This document shows, piece by piece, positions 1-5,111 of a DNA stretch of 6,252 bases. The DNA is from Thermoplasmata archaeon (GTDB taxonomy: Archaea; Thermoplasmatota; E2; DHVEG-1): positions 1 through 6,252 of the forward strand of contig QMSS01000083.1 in assembly GCA_003649715.1 (NCBI GenBank). The letters are read 5' to 3'. The notes beneath the pieces were generated by a model. It made no database searches. It saw nothing but the letters and a program-made list of their open reading frames with translations, and had not been told where the DNA came from. The position numbers and the translations under genes are program-made. Within the stretch, counting starts at the first letter, position 1. Each line of letters opens with the position of its first letter.

Positions 1-173
1 AATTGGTTACGTAATCTGATATTCTGTATTTTATGTACCCCCATGAACCCCAACTGCAACGCTGTAAGGAAAGCGGCTGACGTAAGTGCTGACTGCAATT
101 TCTGGCGATGGTCACCAGGTGTCGAGTAGTATGTAAATGTACCTGCTACCGTACCTGCTCCTAATGCGGGGGT
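1..173 (-). other. In-frame open continuation of the upstream ejection-like gene, beyond its TAG
   Basis: This stretch would otherwise be non-coding. On the minus strand the frame of the 252-aa gene stays open from the TAG at 174-176 to the window edge, 57 codons. The other two minus frames close at a TAG within 4 codons and a TGA within about 20 codons. The translation starts TPALGAGTVAGTFTYYSTPG and continues with an amphipathic, Ala/Leu-rich helix-like part and a basic end. Gly/Ala-rich hydrophobic stretches followed by a charged turn and another Ala-rich stretch are typical of large podoviral internal virion proteins, so this looks like the same protein continuing. The only in-frame ATG is at 42-44, preceded by TTGGGGTTC, which is a poor ribosome binding site. 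Alternatives are a separate gene starting at that ATG, or chance openness (roughly 6-7% for 57 codons at 3 stops in 64). Whether the cause is mutation, sequence error or read-through cannot be decided here. Confidence 0.55.
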
Positions 174-932
174 CTAGAGTTTTACATACTTGGGCACTTT
201 TGCAAACGTTGGTGCTCCCGTAAGCCCAAACGCCATACCTTCGGCAACATTCCGTAAGATAGAATTCCAGTCATCTATTGTGATGTATCCCTTCTCATGG
301 AGGTTACGTCCCATCTGGTTGAGAGCTTCGTGGATACCAAACACTGTACCACTTTGAGCCATGTGTTGAGCTAACCTTGCCACCACATAAGCACGACGTG
401 CCTGAGTAGGGATTTGAGCTACCAATTTCGAGATCCCCAATGCTTTGGTTGCCCATCCCACAGGTGTTGCCAGAAGCCCAAAGCTTATGAGGTTACCTGC
501 TATATTACCTATTGAATAAGCTGGGGTATGCTTTTGCCTTTGTATTTCTGCCAGTATTGCCTCAGGTGGCTGATAGAAACCAAATGATAGTGCCTGCAAT
601 GCACCATAACGCAGAGCTTCGGCTGGCGTTACAATGAGTGCACGTGGTGGCTGGGCATAAAGTTTTTGGTATTGCTCAACCACTTCACGTGGTAACCGCT
701 GTTCCAGCAACCTACGTAGCTCACGTTTGTAGCGACTTGAGACTTCGGGTTCTGCCAGTATTGACCATGCGACGGGTAAAATGTTACCTTTCTCTACTTC
801 CTTGAGTTGTTTGAGCACATAGCGACGTGTCTGTATCGGTAAACTCAAAATATACTCTGCTCGCTCTTCAGGTGGTGTGAGAAGTGATGTCAGTAGTATC
901 CGAGATATTGGTAATTCTTTTTCCTTATCCAT
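174..932 (-). CDS. Putative ejection (internal virion) protein, N-terminal part, ending at an in-frame TAG
   Basis: The 252-residue product is mostly helical, with a charged, Arg/Lys/Glu-rich first half (residues 20-95). A Pro-rich turn (QPPRALIVTP, about 94-103) leads into a hydrophobic, Gly/Ala-rich part (about 104-172) containing PAYSIGNIAGNLISFGLLA. This pattern resembles the largest ejection protein of podoviruses (P22 gp16, T7 gp16), which enters the host envelope with the DNA. No lytic transglycosylase or peptidase motif is visible. Its place as third gene after the 209-aa and 388-aa genes fits the small, medium, large order of ejection genes, yet at 252 aa it is short for that role. 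It lacks a Shine-Dalgarno sequence: its ATG overlaps the upstream stop in TAATG, so translation is probably coupled. It terminates at TAG, after which the frame remains open to the window edge, so the real protein may be longer. Phage structural origin is fairly sure from context; the specific role is inferred. Confidence 0.6.
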   Translation of the reverse strand: MDKEKELPISRILLTSLLTPPEERAEYILSLPIQTRRYVLKQLKEVEKGNILPVAWSILAEPEVSSRYKRELRRLLEQRLPREVVEQYQKLYAQPPRALIVTPAEALRYGALQALSFGFYQPPEAILAEIQRQKHTPAYSIGNIAGNLISFGLLATPVGWATKALGISKLVAQIPTQARRAYVVARLAQHMAQSGTVFGIHEALNQMGRNLHEKGYITIDDWNSILRNVAEGMAFGLTGAPTFAKVPKYVKL

Positions 933-2098
933 TAATACACTGGCAATGGTGCGTTACCAGGTGGTGTCTGACGTTTCTTTTTCTTCTGCGTCTTTTTCTC
1001 CTCAGGTGGTAATATGCCAGAGGCGAACTTCTCCACAGGTATTGGGGTTACCCAGTACTGAGCTGCTTTCTGCATAATCGGTGGCAATTGTGGTGCTTGT
1101 TGCTGTTGTTTCAATGCCTCTATAACGTGTGGGGCTAACATACCCACTGCTTGCCCATAAGGTAAGGAGAACCATGGTATATTCTGTTCAGCCGTAGGTG
1201 TCGCTGTCGCTGCTGTTGCTGTTGCAGGTGCTGGTGTCGGTTGTGGAGCTGTAAGCTGTGGTAGCTGGATGCCCAGCGATTTAAATAGTGGTTGCAACAT
1301 CTGTAATCCCTGTTGCTTCTGTGCCTGCAGTTGTGCTTGTATTTGTGTCATCACCTGTTGTGGTGTCACCAATGGTGGTGGTGTAAGAAGGCGTTGCTCT
1401 TTAGCCCATTCGCTTTGTAATAGTGCTTTTTCTTCATCAGTTGAGGCTTCTGTGATACCATATTTTTGTTCAAGATCTTTTCTCTGTTGTTCCAAGTATT
1501 TCTGGAATTCAGCTCGAAGTCGTGGTTGTACAAGGAACGAGTGTATCTGTGGAGTTACCTGTGCCAAGAATGTAGCCTGCAATAGTGGATTATCTTTGAG
1601 CTGTTCGGCATAAAGATTAGCTGCTTTAATAGCACCCGCAATATACTCGATAGGCATTCCACGTGTCGATACTTTTGTTGCCTGATTTAATTGATTAGTA
1701 ACCGCCTCAACGTATGGTGCAACTTGACGACTAAGGTCACTGTATATACCCTGGACGTCGGGTGTCTCTAAGTAAGAAGTTAATAAACTACCCAGTAAAT
1801 TGTATTTCGCTGCCTCTCGTAACCTCTCCCTCAATACCTGGGCTTCCAGTTGTGACCTACGAGTGAGCTCCTCCAGTGTTTGTCTGTGTTGTAATTCCAG
1901 CAACTCACGTCGTCGCTGTGCCTCCTCGGCTTCACGCTGGCGTTCGAGTTCACTACGATAGCGAGTTAATTCCTTTTGGGTTTCGAGTTGAGCCTGTAAG
2001 CGTTCCATGAATTCTTCCCATTCGAGTTGCCGTTCCCTTAGCCTTGCGTATGATTGTGCGACACCCGATAACACCCAGCCAAGGGCTTCAAGTAGCAT
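932..2098 (-). CDS. Putative ejection/internal virion protein with long N-terminal coiled coil
   Basis: The 388-residue product begins with a short hydrophobic segment (LLEALGWVLSGVAQ, residues 2-15). A long charged coiled coil (about 18-97, rich in Glu, Arg, Gln and Leu) follows. A helical middle (100-235) includes a possible membrane-active stretch around 150-160, and a Gln-rich helix spans 246-270. A low-complexity Pro/Ala/Thr linker covers about 282-303, followed by another short ordered part (305-360) and a Lys-rich tail (KKTQKKKKR, 368-376). No enzymatic motif is seen. Size and position, between a 209-aa and a larger putative ejection protein, match the middle member of the ejection trio (P22 gp20-like by order, not by recognised sequence). 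The basic tail could contact packaged DNA; that is inference. The start is set by TAGGAGGT four bases upstream of the ATG, shared with the stop of the preceding gene. The TAA stop overlaps the next ATG by one base. A scaffold or tail-length role is a less likely alternative. Confidence 0.6.
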   Translation of the reverse strand: MLLEALGWVLSGVAQSYARLRERQLEWEEFMERLQAQLETQKELTRYRSELERQREAEEAQRRRELLELQHRQTLEELTRRSQLEAQVLRERLREAAKYNLLGSLLTSYLETPDVQGIYSDLSRQVAPYVEAVTNQLNQATKVSTRGMPIEYIAGAIKAANLYAEQLKDNPLLQATFLAQVTPQIHSFLVQPRLRAEFQKYLEQQRKDLEQKYGITEASTDEEKALLQSEWAKEQRLLTPPPLVTPQQVMTQIQAQLQAQKQQGLQMLQPLFKSLGIQLPQLTAPQPTPAPATATAATATPTAEQNIPWFSLPYGQAVGMLAPHVIEALKQQQQAPQLPPIMQKAAQYWVTPIPVEKFASGILPPEEKKTQKKKKRQTPPGNAPLPVY

Positions 2099-2101
2099 CT
2101 T

Positions 2102-2109
2102 ACCTCCTA
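2102..2109 (-). promoter_or_regulatory. Combined stop codon and ribosome binding site TAGGAGGT (388-aa gene)
   Basis: The TAG ends the 209-aa gene, and the overlapping AGGAGGT is the Shine-Dalgarno sequence for the 388-aa gene, whose ATG follows after AAG. The same eight bases do the same job at 2740-2747 and 5104-5111, so terminating ribosomes end right on the next initiation site, which suggests translational coupling. Confidence 0.8.
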
Positions 2110-2736
2110 TGCCATTTCAAGGTATTCAGCACCACCCAATGGGATTTCAAGTGGCTGTCCTTGCTGTGTATAGGTGGTTGTACCCAAGAAGAAGTTAGGA
2201 AATAGATAAGGTATCGCCTGCCCTATACCTTGCCACATACGAGCTAAGCGGTCACGTTGGGCTTCATAGGCACGTGCGTGAGCACCCACAAGTGTTGGTA
2301 ATATCCCTGCTATTTGTGGCCACGTACGCATGTAGGTTTCAGTAAGTCCCGCACCCAATGCAGTAAGTAACCGCTGTGCCTCGGCTTGTGTGCGGGCAGC
2401 TACCTCTTGAACAGCTTGCATACGACGTGCAGGTAATGCACCCATCATGTACTGGCCTGTGAGGTTGACACCTCTTGTGGCTTTCTGTAATGCCGCTGGC
2501 AATAGAGCACCGAGCATCTGTGACTGTAATCCCCTAACCTGTTGTGCCACATTCTGCATCGCTTGACTGTATATCTGAGCCAGGGTCTCACGGTCTTGTT
2601 CCAGAAGCTGACGCAATTCCTCAGGTGAATACAAACGTGGTTTACCAGATTGCCCTTTGCCCGTTATATCTTTGTAGATGTTCCAGCCTACACCCAGTAG
2701 CGAGGCAATCCCTGTTAAGGTGAGTGGATCTATCAT
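2107..2736 (-). CDS. Putative small ejection/internal virion protein
   Basis: The 209-residue product is rich in Ala, Gln and Leu. A hydrophobic, Gly-containing N-terminus (LTLTGIASLLGVGWNIYKDI, residues 5-24) is of the kind seen at the start of small phage internal virion proteins. A charged turn with GKGQSGKPR (26-34) follows, then long amphipathic helices (38-170) with several Gly/Ala segments (LGALLPAALQKA, LTALGAGLTETY). The C-terminus changes to an aromatic and beta-prone part (PYLFPNFFLGTTTYTQQG, 176-193). The length is close to the small ejection proteins P22 gp7 and T7 gp14, and it sits first in the row of three. The start has a strong GGAGGT four bases before the ATG, which overlaps the stop of the preceding 81-aa gene. 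It ends at TAG inside TAGGAGGT, which is the ribosome binding site of the next gene. A tail assembly or chaperone role cannot be excluded. Confidence 0.55.
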   Translation of the reverse strand: MIDPLTLTGIASLLGVGWNIYKDITGKGQSGKPRLYSPEELRQLLEQDRETLAQIYSQAMQNVAQQVRGLQSQMLGALLPAALQKATRGVNLTGQYMMGALPARRMQAVQEVAARTQAEAQRLLTALGAGLTETYMRTWPQIAGILPTLVGAHARAYEAQRDRLARMWQGIGQAIPYLFPNFFLGTTTYTQQGQPLEIPLGGAEYLEMA

Positions 2737-2739
2737 TTT

Positions 2740-2747
2740 ACCTCCTA
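2740..2747 (-). promoter_or_regulatory. Combined stop codon and ribosome binding site TAGGAGGT (209-aa gene)
   Basis: The TAG ends the 81-aa membrane protein and AGGAGGT serves the 209-aa gene, with AAA between it and the ATG. It fixes that start codon. Confidence 0.8.
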
Positions 2748-2990
2748 CTTCATGTATTTAAAGATTGCCCAAAAACCACCCACAAGTGTAGCAAGAATAC
2801 TGAGGAGACCGAGTGCTAATGTGAGATGTAATTTGCCATTCGAGTTGTGGTTATTTAACGTTCGTATGCGACCTTCGAGTTGTGCCAACCTACGATATGT
2901 TTCGCTCTGGAAACGCATAAGCCTGTCGTCTAAGTTGCGAATACGGTCATATACGTCTTGAATAAATTCTATAAGTTCCTTCTTCGTCAT
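2745..2990 (-). CDS. Small coiled-coil protein with one C-terminal transmembrane segment (holin-like or XhlA-like)
   Basis: The 81-residue product has an N-terminal helix with heptad-like spacing of hydrophobic residues (I10, V13, I17, L20, L24, F27, then L35, L38, I42, L45). A short Asn-rich break (46-51, NNHNSN) leads to a single hydrophobic segment (about 54-77, ending GGFWAIFKYMK) that is long enough to cross a membrane. This architecture resembles XhlA-type haemolysin/holin-associated phage proteins and other one-pass holin-like accessory proteins. Its place between adaptor and ejection genes, with no endolysin seen here, also allows a virion role such as membrane docking during DNA entry. 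The start has AGGAGT six bases upstream (2996-3001). ATG and the upstream TGA overlap in ATGA, so translation is probably coupled. The TAG stop is part of the next ribosome binding site. Topology is clear; function is not. Confidence 0.5.
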   Translation of the reverse strand: MTKKELIEFIQDVYDRIRNLDDRLMRFQSETYRRLAQLEGRIRTLNNHNSNGKLHLTLALGLLSILATLVGGFWAIFKYMK

Positions 2991-3598
2991 TTTGCACTCC
3001 TTTTTCTGGTTTGTAAATCAATAAGCTTCAACAACCTGCTTGCCCCCTCCATCTCGACCCTTGAGATGGACATGAGGGCGGTAGCTTTTTCGTACTGCCC
3101 AAGCTCTATAAGCATGATGATTTGGGTGAATGGTATGAATTCGGTTTCAAACTCAGGTGGTATGTCGATTGTATCGTTCCAGTTTTGTGGTATCTCAGGT
3201 AGTCGATAGAACCTTATTTGCACGGTATAATCCTGGTCGGGTGTCGGATAAATTTTGAATTGCCTGCGTTTCTTATCGTAACAGAAGATTTCGGGTGCTC
3301 CTGTGGTGCTGTGAAATTTTCTAATCGTATTGTAAGTACCACAGAGCACCTTAATCACCTCGTCACCTTCGTAGTAGATTTTATCAATCCCTATATAGGA
3401 TGATGGTACATCATATACCTCGGTATCTTGGGTTAAGGTGAAGTCATCAGTTGCGGTGTAGTATTCAGGGTACAAATCACAAACCTTACGTAGGGCACGC
3501 TCGACGTACCATATTGCCAGGTCTTTGTTTAACTCCTTCTCATAGGGTGTTCCCTTAATTGCTTGCCTCAATGCTGTGTATATCTTTTTGAACGTCAT
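2987..3598 (-). CDS. Head-to-tail adaptor-like protein, fourth of four related copies
   Basis: The 203-residue product has the layout of podoviral adaptor/tail-tube proteins (P22 gp4, T7 gp11 class), which form a ring under the portal. Residues 3-45 are helical and end in a Tyr-rich motif (DLYPEYY). Residues 52-70 give a beta-hairpin ending YDVPSSYIGIDKI, equivalent to LPSD motifs in the neighbours. Residues 103-135 form paired strands (RRQFKIYPTPDQDYTVQIRF). After a W/N/D-rich turn, IPPEF (146-150) opens the final helices, which contain a LIELGQYEKA segment. This last part lines up with the copies at 4445-5098, 5109-5831 and 5821-6252. The start is chosen because GGGGAGGAG ends two bases upstream and the N-terminus (MTFKKIYTAL) aligns with those of the paralogues; this forces a 44-base overlap with the fibre gene. 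It is the copy that most resembles a canonical adaptor and the one nearest the ejection genes. Confidence 0.68.
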   Translation of the reverse strand: MTFKKIYTALRQAIKGTPYEKELNKDLAIWYVERALRKVCDLYPEYYTATDDFTLTQDTEVYDVPSSYIGIDKIYYEGDEVIKVLCGTYNTIRKFHSTTGAPEIFCYDKKRRQFKIYPTPDQDYTVQIRFYRLPEIPQNWNDTIDIPPEFETEFIPFTQIIMLIELGQYEKATALMSISRVEMEGASRLLKLIDLQTRKRSAK

Positions 3599-4442
3599 CT
3601 CTCCTCCCCAGGTTTTCTGTGATTTTACCCCAAATCAAAATATTTTTAACCTCTATCTTTCCTTTGAAGTAGATTTCTATCTGTCGTGTAGTTGTGTGCC
3701 TCGTCATAAATTGATACCCATAAGCCTGGGCTTTCGTGATAGGTAAATCAATCTTCTGGTTCTCCCACAACAATCGATACTTACCATCACCCGAAGCCTG
3801 AAACTCAACGTGCAGTTCACCTGCAAATGGTGGTACAGAAATGGGGTTGATACCTACATAGCCCTCGGCATTTATCTCATGGCGTGTGTTATCGTTGTAA
3901 ATCACAAATATGGGGCTGAGAATGCTATTGCTCTGTATCTTGGTGGCTACCAGTTCGTCAATATGTGCCTGTGAAACCTGAATTTTATCGAAGCTAAATG
4001 GCATCTTGGCAATATGGTGTGCCTGTATAGCTCCTGGGGCTATCTTGTCAGCGTCAACACTTCCTTTGGCAATGTGTTGCCCTTTAATTACCTGTGGTGC
4101 TATGTGGTGGCTAAGGATGCTGTTGTCAGGTAGTTTGATGTAGATTTTATCAGCTTCAAAGGTTATCTTGATGTCTTCTGAAATGATAGCTTGCTGTAAC
4201 CACTTGAGTAGCCTCGACTTATCAATCGCCAGGTGAATATGTTGCCCTGAGCTTGTGATTTTAATGTCTTCGCTGTAAAATGAAGATGTGAGGAAGTTGG
4301 CTAAAACATCGAGTGGCAGTTCAATCAAAAGGTTATTATCCTGCTGTTTAATCGTGAGGTTAATACCTCGTAACACATCTTGTAACCACCTGAGGGCATC
4401 AACAAACTTAATGCCCCCAGGTACTTTTTCAATCACGAACAT
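3555..4442 (-). CDS. Fibre-like virion protein with 31-residue and 10-residue repeats
   Basis: The 295-residue product has three parts. Residues 16-108 hold three copies of a 31-residue unit, each with a short helix (ALRWL, LANFL, LLKWL at exact 31-residue steps) followed by two short beta strands, such as SEDIKITSSGQHIHL and SEDIKITFEADKIYI. Residues 112-151 are about four decapeptides of the form HHIAPQVIKG, QHIAKGSVDA, DKIAPGAIQA, HHIAKM; repeats of this type are common in shafts of trimeric phage tail fibres. Residues 178-274 are beta-rich, ending in IEIYFKGKIEVKNILIWGKI, and suggest a compact sandwich-like tip or assembly domain. I infer a small homotrimeric fibre or spike attached to the adaptor rings whose genes flank it. 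The ATG follows the upstream TAG by two bases (TAGCGATG) with no Shine-Dalgarno sequence, so it probably depends on reinitiation. The last 14 codons overlap the next gene. A head decoration fibre is an alternative. Confidence 0.62.
   Translation of the reverse strand: MFVIEKVPGGIKFVDALRWLQDVLRGINLTIKQQDNNLLIELPLDVLANFLTSSFYSEDIKITSSGQHIHLAIDKSRLLKWLQQAIISEDIKITFEADKIYIKLPDNSILSHHIAPQVIKGQHIAKGSVDADKIAPGAIQAHHIAKMPFSFDKIQVSQAHIDELVATKIQSNSILSPIFVIYNDNTRHEINAEGYVGINPISVPPFAGELHVEFQASGDGKYRLLWENQKIDLPITKAQAYGYQFMTRHTTTRQIEIYFKGKIEVKNILIWGKITENLGRRDDVQKDIHSIEASN
3601..3609 (-). promoter_or_regulatory. Internal ribosome binding site GGGGAGGAG of the 203-aa adaptor-like gene
   Basis: This strong purine-rich site lies inside the coding region of the fibre-like gene, two bases before the ATG at 3596-3598. 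It decides the start of the 203-aa gene and shows that the 44-base gene overlap is genuine rather than an annotation artefact. Confidence 0.75.
3990..4109 (-). repeat. About four decapeptide-coding repeats (shaft-like) in the fibre-like gene
   Basis: Residues 112-151 read as successive ten-residue units HHIAPQVIKG, QHIAKGSVDA, DKIAPGAIQA and HHIAKMPFSF, with Ile-Ala at positions 3-4 in each and Ile or Val at position 8 in the first three. A weaker fifth unit starts DKIQVSQAHI. Repeats with this hydrophobic spacing are frequent in the shaft of trimeric phage fibres, where each unit adds a turn of intertwined beta structure. Confidence 0.7.
4119..4397 (-). repeat. Three coding repeats of 31 codons in the fibre-like gene
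   Basis: Residues 16-108 of the fibre-like protein divide into three units with anchors at exact 31-residue steps: A16-L20 (ALRWL), L47-L51 (LANFL) and L78-L82 (LLKWL). Each unit continues into two beta-strand-like pieces: INLTIKQQDNNLLIELP, EDIKITSSGQHIHLAID and EDIKITFEADKIYIKLP. Units two and three are closest, sharing SEDIKIT. The DNA copies have diverged, so this is an old internal duplication rather than a recent tandem repeat. Confidence 0.7.
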
Positions 4443-4444
4443 CG

Positions 4445-5098
4445 CTATCTGGGTTCGGTTTTCTTGTCACCTGTGAATATATCCTGACCTATGCTTACGT
4501 GTACAGGTAGGAGTATGTCTCGTATAGCCTCTTCGTAACGCTGACGTGCCTCAGAGGCGAAGTCACCTTTCTCAAGTAGGTAACGTGCGTATGCAAGTAT
4601 GGGGATACAGAATATATCGTCAAACGGCATGGTTTCGCTCCATGTGCTGGGAACTGAGATGCTACTCACATAAGCGTACTCTATTGTGGTGAGTGAGTTA
4701 ACCATATAGAAATATAATTCATCTTCCGTCACCACACCATATACAGCGTCCGCAGGTAGCTTCCAGAGTACTTTGGGTAAATCGTCGTGTGCCACAAAGA
4801 CAACAGGGTAAACTACACTTTCTGTACCATACATGTATCCCCAGAGTGGACGTACGAAGTCTGTGGGTTTGGTCAGCTTCTTGATAAATATGGTCTTACC
4901 ATTAGCCGTGGTCTTCGAGCCAACATTTGTAACCGCCGTAGAAGTGTGTTTTATCACACCAGGGAATACCTCGTAGAAGTTGGTGGGCACAATCTTGCAG
5001 GCTTGCTGTATCGCCTTTTTGATGAGGTCATCGTTCTTGCGAACCTCCTCGTTATGTAGCTTGCTTTTGACGATACTGATGGCTTCTTTGAGTGTCAT
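4445..5098 (-). CDS. Head-to-tail adaptor-like protein, third of four related copies
   Basis: The 217-residue product starts MTLKEAISIVKSKLHNEEVR, closely parallel to MKLKEAVNIL in the 240-aa neighbour, with a helical region up to NFYEVFP (40-46). A strand segment (LTKPTDFVRPLWGYMYG, 75-91) aligns with SLPSDYFRPVALLYY of the partial first copy. Further strands span 95-145. MPFDDIFCIPILAYARYLLEKGDF (157-180, counted as residues) corresponds to the Pro-turn plus terminal helices of the family, followed by a charged helix (181-195). These are the features of a ring-forming adaptor of the P22 gp4 or T7 gp11 kind, although similarity to those is at the level of architecture. It probably forms or joins a ring in the portal-tail neck. 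The start is set by AGGAGGT five bases upstream (5104-5110), which overlaps the stop of the gene before. The gene ends two bases before the ATG of the fibre gene. Confidence 0.62.
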   Translation of the reverse strand: MTLKEAISIVKSKLHNEEVRKNDDLIKKAIQQACKIVPTNFYEVFPGVIKHTSTAVTNVGSKTTANGKTIFIKKLTKPTDFVRPLWGYMYGTESVVYPVVFVAHDDLPKVLWKLPADAVYGVVTEDELYFYMVNSLTTIEYAYVSSISVPSTWSETMPFDDIFCIPILAYARYLLEKGDFASEARQRYEEAIRDILLPVHVSIGQDIFTGDKKTEPR

Positions 5099-5103
5099 CG
5101 TTC

Positions 5104-5111
5104 ACCTCCTA
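5104..5111 (-). promoter_or_regulatory. Combined stop codon and ribosome binding site TAGGAGGT (217-aa gene)
   Basis: The TAG ends the 240-aa adaptor-like gene and AGGAGGT serves the 217-aa gene, five bases before its ATG. It supports that start over any internal one. Confidence 0.8.

Noticed and set aside
1..44. Independent gene starting at the minus-strand ATG at 42-44
   Set aside because: The preceding TTGGGGTTC is a weak ribosome binding site compared with most neighbours, and the upstream 43 codons in the same frame are also open and protein-like. It is not excluded, but continuation of the upstream gene is simpler.
139..159. Direct repeat GTACCTGCT twice at 12-base spacing, a possible regulatory iteron
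   Set aside because: Only two copies, explained by the encoded Ala-Gly-Thr repetition (GAGTVAGT) of the open frame.
1269..1613. Plus-strand open frame of 114 codons with a Cys-rich product
   Set aside because: It lies wholly opposite the 388-aa gene. Its Cys/Ser-rich composition is the mirror of Gln/Ala/Leu codons on the coding strand, and I see no supporting start signal. The other plus-strand frames are similar shadows.
3048..3070. Inverted repeat TCCATCTC / GAGATGGA with a 7-base loop, a possible terminator
   Set aside because: It is inside the coding part of the 203-aa gene, has no U-run after it in the transcript, and the genes beyond it belong to the same tightly packed operon.
174..5111. 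Genome-wide reassignment of TAG to an amino acid
   Set aside because: Four other TAG codons end genes exactly at the next ribosome binding site or start, and reading through them gives only 3 to 22 extra codons in overlapping genes. Only the TAG at 174-176 looks like a possible sense position.
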